NCBI GenBank assembly: GCA_016719295.1
Contig: JADKAF010000001.1
Location: 1,302,001-1,366,000 of the forward strand
Direction: 5' to 3'
Length of the DNA stretch: 64,000 bases
Origin: Planctomycetota bacterium
GTDB lineage: Bacteria > Planctomycetota > UBA1135 > JADKAF01
Each line of letters starts with the position of its first letter. Position 1 is the first letter of the stretch. The translations under genes and the position numbers were made by a program. Positions 59,086 through 64,000 of this stretch are shown piece after piece. The notes under the pieces are model-generated. The model had not been told where the DNA came from and made no database searches. It was given only the letters and a program-made list of their open reading frames with translations.

Positions 59086-60116
59086 ACTTGGATCCGCTCG
59101 CGCGCTACGCGCGCCAGATGCGCGTCTCGCACGTGGGGCGCTCCGGTCAGGAAGCTCTGCGCGCGGCGCGCGTGCTGCTGGTGGGCTGCGGCGCGCTCGG
59201 TACGGCGATCGCCGACCTGCTCGTGCGCGCAGGCGTCGGCTTCTTGCGCATCGCGGATCGCGACTTGGTGGAGCTCACGAATCTCCAGCGCCAAACGCTC
59301 TTCGACGAGCGCGACGCCCGCGAGAGCTGGCCGAAGGCGGAGGCGGCCGCGCGCAGGCTCCGCGAGGTGAACGCCGAGGTCGAGATCGAAGCGTGCGTGC
59401 GCGACGTCGGGGCCGACGAGCTCCCAGAGCTCGCTCGCGATGTCGACCTCCTCCTCGACGGCACCGACAACTTCGAGACGCGCTATCTGCTGAACGACTT
59501 CGCCGTGCACGTCGGCAAGCCCTGGATCTACGGCGGCGCCGTCGGCGACCACGGCCTCGAGATGGCGGTGATCCCGGGGCGCACCGCGTGCCTGCGCTGC
59601 ATCTTCCCCGAGCCGCCGAGCGCCGGCGTCAGCGAGACCTGCGAGACGGCCGGCGTGCTTGGCCCGCTGACCGCGTTGATCGCCGCGCTGCAGGCCGCCG
59701 ATGCCCTGAAGATCCTGAGCGGCCACCGCGAGGCGATCGCCTCGGAGCTCTTGCAAGTCGAGCTGTGGTCGCGTCGCGTGCAGGCCTTGAGGATCCCGCG
59801 CCAAGCGGACTGCGCCTGCTGCGTGCGGCGCGAGCTCCCCTACCTCGACGGCGCCGCGGGAGCGACGCGCGCCGAGAGCCTCTGCGGGCGGAACACCGTC
59901 CAGCTCCGGCCCGCGATCCACGCCCGCATCGATCTCGAGCGGCTCTCCGCGCGCCTCGCGCGCGAAGGGCTCGTCTTCGAGCGCTCGCGCTTCTGGATAC
60001 GCTTTCGCGCCGAGGAGCTGGAGCTCACCGCCTTCCCCGACGGAAGAGCGCTGGTCCACGGCACCGACGAGCCCGCCCGCGCGCGCAGCTTCTACAGCCG
60101 CTGGATCGGATCGTAG
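59073..60116 (+). CDS. ThiF/MoeB-type adenylyltransferase
   Basis: The ~347-residue E1-like enzyme adenylates the C-terminus of a ubiquitin-like sulfur carrier such as ThiS or MoaD. It has the ATP site LLVGCGALGTAIADLLVRAG, RIADRDLVELTNLQRQTLF, DGTDNFETRYLLND, and the likely catalytic Cys in ETCETAGVLGPL. Zinc ligands are in CLRCIF and CACC. The C-terminal part (FRAEELELTAFPDGRALVHG) matches the ThiF/MoeB subgroup with an extra small domain. I use the GTG at 59073; a TTG at 59082 that overlaps the previous stop is another possibility. No thiS or moaD is next to it, so the pathway is not settled. Confidence 0.88.
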   Translation: MQSLNLDPLARYARQMRVSHVGRSGQEALRAARVLLVGCGALGTAIADLLVRAGVGFLRIADRDLVELTNLQRQTLFDERDARESWPKAEAAARRLREVNAEVEIEACVRDVGADELPELARDVDLLLDGTDNFETRYLLNDFAVHVGKPWIYGGAVGDHGLEMAVIPGRTACLRCIFPEPPSAGVSETCETAGVLGPLTALIAALQAADALKILSGHREAIASELLQVELWSRRVQALRIPRQADCACCVRRELPYLDGAAGATRAESLCGRNTVQLRPAIHARIDLERLSARLAREGLVFERSRFWIRFRAEELELTAFPDGRALVHGTDEPARARSFYSRWIGS

Positions 60117-60150
60117 ACTCCCGCGCTACCCCTGGACCCGAGGATCGCAC

Positions 60151-62253
60151 GTGCAGAGCCGCTGGAACGAGCGCGAGGCCGCGGAGGCCGTCGAGCGCTG
60201 GAAGGACGTCGGAGCCGATCTCGCCTTGCGCGTCCACAGCTCGCGCTTGATCGGCGCGGAGCGCGCGCTGGTGCTCCACGGCGGCGGCAACACCTCGGTG
60301 AAGACGCGCCGTAAGGACGCTCTCGGCGTCGAGCACGAGGTGCTCTGCGTGAAAGGCTCCGGCTGGGATCTGAAGACCATCGAACCCGCCGGGCTCCCCG
60401 CGCTGGAGCTCGCCCCGCTCCGCGCCATGGAAGCCCTGACGCGGCTCGACGACGAGACGATGACCAACGAGCTCCGCCGACGCTTGCTGGACGTGCGCGC
60501 TCCCAATCCCTCCGTCGAGACGCTGCTCCACGCGTTCCTGCCCCACCGCTTCGTCGACCACACGCATGCCGACGCGATCTGCGTGCTGACGAACCAACCG
60601 GACGGCGAGCAGCGCGTGCGCGAAGCGCTCGGCGACGAAGTGCTCGTGCTGCCGTGGATCATGCCGGGATTCCCGCTGGCGCTGGCCGTCGCGAAGGCGC
60701 AGCGCGCGGCACCGGGCTGCATCGGCATCGTGCTGCGCCATCACGGGCTCTTCACCTTCGGCGACGATGCGCGAACGAGCTACGAGCGCACGATCGAGCT
60801 CGTCACCCGCGCCGAGCGCTACCTCGCCGAGCGCGGCGGCTCTCCGCCCCCGCTGCTCGCCGCGGCTCCGCGGAGCTCGGAGAGCGCCGCGCGGCAAGAG
60901 CTCGCCGCGGCGCTGCCGCGCCTGCGTGGCTCGCTCGCGCTGCGCGACGCGCAGGGAGAGATCACGACGCGCTTCCTCGCCGACCCGCGCACGGCCGACG
61001 ACCTGCGCGCCTTCAGCGCGGCCGAGGCCGCGCGCGCTCTCGTCGAGGACCAGGGCCCGCTCACGCCCGATCACGTGCTGCGCACGAAGGGCCCCTATCT
61101 CTACCTCGGTCGCGCGGAGTGGAGCGATGCGGCGGCGACGCGCGCGGCGGTCGAGCGCTACGAGCAGCGCTACCGCGCGTACTTCGCCGAGCATCGCGCG
61201 CGCGTCGCGAGCCCGCGGGAGCTCGACCCCAAGCCGCGCGTCGCGGTGCTGCAGGATCTGGGCGTGGTCGGCTTCGGCGCCGATGCGAAGGCCGCGGCGA
61301 TCGCCGCGGACATCGCCGAGCACACCGTGCGCGGGAAGGCGATCGGCGCCGCGCTCGGCGCGTATCGCGCGCTGGCTCCCGGAGAGCTCTTCGAGATGGA
61401 GTACTGGTCGCTCGAGCAAGCGAAGCTCGGCGAGAAGAAGGCCCCCGCGCTGCAGGGACGAGTGGCCCTCGTCACGGGCGCGGGCGGTGCCATCGGCCAC
61501 GGCATCTGCGCGGAGCTGCTCGATGCGGGCGCCCATGTCGTCGCGACCGACTTCGATGCGACGCTGCTCGAGCGCACGGTCGCGCTGCTGCGCGCGGCTC
61601 ATGGCGAAGCGCGCCTGCAGGCGATCGCGGGGATCGACGTCACCGACGAGAACGCGCTCGCGCGCGCGTTCGACGAAGCCTCGCTGCGCTTCGGAGGCGT
61701 CGATATCGTCGTCCCGAATGCCGGCATCGCCTATGCGGCGCCGCTCGCGGAGCTCGACGTAGAGCGGCTGCGTCGGGTGCTGGAGGTGAACACGCTGGGG
61801 GTCGCGCTCACGCTGCGCGCCGCAGCGCGCCATCTCGCGCTGCAGGGCTGCGGAGGCGATATCGTCGTGCAGGCCTCGAAGAACGTCTTCGCGCCCGGCG
61901 CGGGCTTCGGCGCCTACAGCGCTTCCAAGGCCGGCGCACATCAGCTCGGCAAGATCGCGGCGCTCGAGCTCGCGGCCCTCGGCGTACGCGTGAACCTCGT
62001 GCACGCCGACGCGGTCTTCGGCGGTGAAGTCCCGAGCGGGCTGTGGGCCGAGATCGGTCCGGAGCGCATGCGCTCTCGCGGGCTCAGCGAGCGCGAGCTG
62101 CGCGATTTCTACCGCGAGCGCAGCCTGCTGAAGCGCGAGGTCACCCCGCGGCACGTCGGCCGCGCCGTCGTCAGCTGTGTGCGCGACCTCACGCGCACGA
62201 CCGGAGCGACCTTGCCGGTCGACGGCGGCCTGCCGGACGCGTTCCCGCGCTGA
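60151..62253 (+). CDS. Rhamnulose-1-phosphate aldolase/lactaldehyde dehydrogenase fusion
   Basis: The 700-residue protein joins a class II aldolase domain (residues ~25-230, with VLHGGGNTSVK, the zinc pair in VDHTHADAI, and LRHHGLFTFG) to a C-terminal short-chain dehydrogenase (from ~435: LVTGAGGAIGHGICAELL, VVPNAGIAYAAPL and YSASKAGAHQLGKIAALEL). The fused form is known as a rhamnose-degradation enzyme that splits rhamnulose-1-phosphate and oxidises or reduces lactaldehyde; no other rhamnose genes are nearby, so the sugar could differ. The GTG at 60151 is the only start that gives the family N-terminus (SRWNEREAAEAVERW). Confidence 0.88.
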   Translation: MQSRWNEREAAEAVERWKDVGADLALRVHSSRLIGAERALVLHGGGNTSVKTRRKDALGVEHEVLCVKGSGWDLKTIEPAGLPALELAPLRAMEALTRLDDETMTNELRRRLLDVRAPNPSVETLLHAFLPHRFVDHTHADAICVLTNQPDGEQRVREALGDEVLVLPWIMPGFPLALAVAKAQRAAPGCIGIVLRHHGLFTFGDDARTSYERTIELVTRAERYLAERGGSPPPLLAAAPRSSESAARQELAAALPRLRGSLALRDAQGEITTRFLADPRTADDLRAFSAAEAARALVEDQGPLTPDHVLRTKGPYLYLGRAEWSDAAATRAAVERYEQRYRAYFAEHRARVASPRELDPKPRVAVLQDLGVVGFGADAKAAAIAADIAEHTVRGKAIGAALGAYRALAPGELFEMEYWSLEQAKLGEKKAPALQGRVALVTGAGGAIGHGICAELLDAGAHVVATDFDATLLERTVALLRAAHGEARLQAIAGIDVTDENALARAFDEASLRFGGVDIVVPNAGIAYAAPLAELDVERLRRVLEVNTLGVALTLRAAARHLALQGCGGDIVVQASKNVFAPGAGFGAYSASKAGAHQLGKIAALELAALGVRVNLVHADAVFGGEVPSGLWAEIGPERMRSRGLSERELRDFYRERSLLKREVTPRHVGRAVVSCVRDLTRTTGATLPVDGGLPDAFPR

Positions 62254-62371
62254 GCGCCGAAGCGAGGATCGATGCCGCTGCTTCGCTCCCTTCTGCCAGC
62301 GCAGCGCCGGAAGGCGCGGCAGCCCGTTCGCGAGAGGCTCTCGCATGCTCTCTGAGCGCGCGGAGGAGCCC

Positions 62372-63040
62372 ATGCACGCGCCGCGCGAGCTCTCGGTGGC
62401 CATCCTCGCCGCGGGCCGAGGCACGCGGCTCGGCGGACCGAAGGCGCTGTTCGAACTCGCGGGCGAGCCGCTGCTCCTCCGCATCCTGCGGACGCTCGAC
62501 GCGGTCGGCACCGAGCTCCGCTGCGGCCTCGACATCGCCGTGGTCTGCGGCGCGGATCGAGAGCGCGTGCGGGAGCTCCTCGGCCGCTCCATGCCCCACC
62601 TGGAGGCGCGGATCGTCGCGAACGACGCGCCGGAGCGCGAGCGCACGCTTTCGCTGCGCCTCGCGTGCCAAGCGCTCCCTCCCGCGCTTCCTCTCCTCGT
62701 GTGGCCCGTCGACGTGCCGCTCGTCGCGCGGCGGACGCTGCGCGAGCTCCTGCGCGCTCCGCTCCCCGCGCGCGCGTTCCGCAGCCCCTGCTCCGCGGAG
62801 CGCGGCGGCCACCCGGTCCTGCTCGGCGCCGAGCTGCGCGAAGAGCTGCTCGCGCTGCGCGACGACGAGACCCTGCGCGAGCTGCGCGATCGCGCGACCA
62901 CGCAGCGCGAGCGCCTCGCGGTGGACGATCCGCTCATCCTCCTGGATCTCGATACGCCGCGCGACGTGGAGCACGCGCTCCGAGAGCTCGCGGCGGCTCC
63001 GCCCGAGCGACCCGAGAACGGGGATCAGCGGCCCACGTAG
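62372..63040 (+). CDS. MobA-like nucleotidyltransferase
   Basis: The 222-residue protein has the sugar-nucleotidyltransferase-type start VAILAAGRGTRLGGPKALFE with the nucleotide loop and Lys, then LPLLVWPVDVPLVARRTLREL with the metal Asp, and GGHPVLLGAELREELLAL. These fit the MobA/MocA group, which moves a nucleotide to molybdopterin or a related cofactor. I chose the ATG at 62372, with GGAGGAG at the right distance, over an ATG nine codons earlier. No molybdenum genes are seen here. It converges with the partial gene at the right edge, overlapping by 16 bp. Confidence 0.82.
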   Translation: MHAPRELSVAILAAGRGTRLGGPKALFELAGEPLLLRILRTLDAVGTELRCGLDIAVVCGADRERVRELLGRSMPHLEARIVANDAPERERTLSLRLACQALPPALPLLVWPVDVPLVARRTLRELLRAPLPARAFRSPCSAERGGHPVLLGAELREELLALRDDETLRELRDRATTQRERLAVDDPLILLDLDTPRDVEHALRELAAAPPERPENGDQRPT

Positions 63041-64000
63041 CTCTCGACGGTCGAGCGAAAGGGCTTCAGCTTCAGCCAGAACGCCAGATCAGCGTAGTAG
63101 TCCGAGTCCTTGGCGAGCGCCGGCAGCGGGTCGTCACCAGGCGCGAAGAGGTCGTTCGGCCCCGGCTCCCGCGGATCTTCGGACTCGCGCACGCGGAGCT
63201 CGGTGAAGGGCAACGCTTCGTGGCCGAGCGCGCTCGTCGCGACCTGGTGCACGGCGAGGTCGCGCCACGCGCGCGGATCGACGCCGCGGCGCAGGGCGAG
63301 CGCCACACCGACCCGGCGCAAGCTCAGCGGGTCGACTTCGCTCCGCGCGTGCAGCGCAGCGAGGCGCAGGATCAACGGCAGCCCCGGCGCGCTGCGCGAG
63401 AGCTCTTCCGTCGCGAACGGCAGAGCACGCCCGTGCAGCAGCAGCGCCAGAGCGGCTTCCGCGGCGCCATCGGCGAGACCTTCCTCCAGGTGACGCGCGG
63501 CGCTGGCGAGCACCGGATCCGCGGCGCGCAAGCGCTCGGGATCCGTCTCGAAGAGCGCCTCGCCTGGCGCCAGCTCGCAGCAGCGCAGCGCCAGCAGGGC
63601 CGCGAAGTCCATCGCGCTCTCGCGCGCATCGAGCGGAGCGCGGCCGTGCACGGCGGCGATGACGCTCGGAGAGCGAAGCGCCGCTCCCGCTTGCAGCAGG
63701 GGAGCGCGCGTGCGCAGTGCGAGGTCGCGCGCGCGCTCGGTGAGCAGCGCTTCGGCGCGCGGCAAGCGCGAGGCCGCGAGCGCGAGCGCCAAGCCGCCGA
63801 CGACGTGCGCGCGCGGCTCCGCTTCGAGGCGCTGCGCGATGGAATCCACTTCCGATGCGTCGCGCGGGACGCAGGCGAGCGCCGCGCAGAGCGAGAGCAC
63901 GACGCCGGAGCTCTCGACATCGCGCAGCGCGTGCGGCATGCCTCCGCGCCCCGTCTCGGCGAGCGCGAGCCAAGCCGCCGCGCGCAACCAATCGCCTTTG
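63025..64000 (-). CDS. Helical solenoid-like protein, truncated at the window edge
   Basis: The frame is open from the right edge to the stop at 63025, so at least 324 residues are seen and the 5' end is missing. It is Ala/Leu/Arg-rich and helical, with repeat-like stretches (VVLSLCAALACVPRDASEVDS, LALALAASRLPRAEALLTE, AEAALALLLHGRALPF) that suggest HEAT- or TPR-like packing. The end (YYADLAFWLKLKPFRSTVES) is less regular. No family is recognised. An apparent internal TTG start at 63987 is not needed, because the frame continues upstream. Confidence 0.65.
   Translation of the reverse strand, partial: KGDWLRAAAWLALAETGRGGMPHALRDVESSGVVLSLCAALACVPRDASEVDSIAQRLEAEPRAHVVGGLALALAASRLPRAEALLTERARDLALRTRAPLLQAGAALRSPSVIAAVHGRAPLDARESAMDFAALLALRCCELAPGEALFETDPERLRAADPVLASAARHLEEGLADGAAEAALALLLHGRALPFATEELSRSAPGLPLILRLAALHARSEVDPLSLRRVGVALALRRGVDPRAWRDLAVHQVATSALGHEALPFTELRVRESEDPREPGPNDLFAPGDDPLPALAKDSDYYADLAFWLKLKPFRSTVESYVGR

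Noticed and set aside
60025..62937. Minus-strand open frame of 970 codons opposite ThiF, the aldolase fusion and the MobA-like gene
   Set aside because: It spans three well-supported plus-strand genes and has no recognisable domain; long antisense frames are common at this G+C.

Overview
The window is about 70 % G+C, almost fully coding, and looks like a chromosomal segment of a bacterium of the phylum Planctomycetota, or something close to it. This is an inference from gene content. There are many secreted or lipid-anchored proteins with HEAT repeats and von Willebrand A (VWA) domains, a PQQ-type propeller, a ThuA-like protein, a sulfatase-like lipoprotein, a secreted LVIVD-type propeller, and a Ca-binding-motif secreted protein that appears to share a C-terminal module with the propeller protein. 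Core genes (rpmH, pyk, HU, mnmA, yajC, serA, pyrC, pyrE, glnS, korAB) show an ordinary chromosome rather than a plasmid or prophage. No rRNA, tRNA, CRISPR array or phage genes were recognised.

Layout. 1-0.7 kb: a truncated secreted protein and rpmH (minus). 0.9-7.9 kb: a large secreted EF-hand-like protein, a Crp/Fnr regulator with a hemerythrin-like protein, pyruvate kinase, a zinc-ribbon/coiled-coil/HEAT membrane protein, and a small TPR protein. 8.0-11.4 kb: a minus-strand group of a large VWA membrane protein, a HEAT lipoprotein and a small zinc-ribbon membrane protein. 11.5-13.2 kb: HU and mnmA, facing each other across a hairpin and a 15-bp tandem repeat. 13.4-25.1 kb: a long plus-strand run of yajC, yraN, a polyprenyl sugar transferase, a complete serine pathway (serA, serB and a class V aminotransferase in the place of serC), a frameshifted YfhO-like membrane protein, a ThuA-like protein and pyrC.

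25.1-27.2 kb is the one clearly accessory island. It holds a REP-associated tyrosine transposase (RAYT) gene between two inverted copies of a ~175-bp hairpin element, with further direct repeats outside. 27.2-35.2 kb: glnS (minus), then pyrE, a metallo-beta-lactamase-fold hydrolase, a ThrE-type exporter, a sulfatase-like lipoprotein and a frameshifted PQQ propeller. 35.3-40.5 kb: secreted proteins, a TolB-PDZ protein and a 2-Cys peroxiredoxin. 41.2-45.3 kb: a GNAT enzyme, then a translationally coupled pair of a GCS2-CBS ligase and an AstE/AspA-type deacylase. 45.5-52.2 kb: a secreted LVIVD protein and a minus-strand operon of one HEAT and two paralogous HEAT-VWA proteins. 52.5-64 kb: korAB, a tandem hairpin array, a FliA-type sigma factor with an unknown coupled partner, a zinc-ribbon protein with ThiF, a rhamnulose-phosphate aldolase/dehydrogenase fusion, a MobA-like nucleotidyltransferase, and a truncated solenoid-like protein at the right edge.

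Non-coding structure is concentrated where genes converge: long hairpins at 3.2 kb, 11.8 kb, 39.8 kb and 45.4 kb and the tandem hairpins at 55.5 kb. Two genes carry single-base frameshifts in homopolymer runs, which may be sequence errors or real lesions. The strongest candidates for something new are the RAYT island, the HEAT-VWA operon and the GCS2-CBS/deacylase pair.
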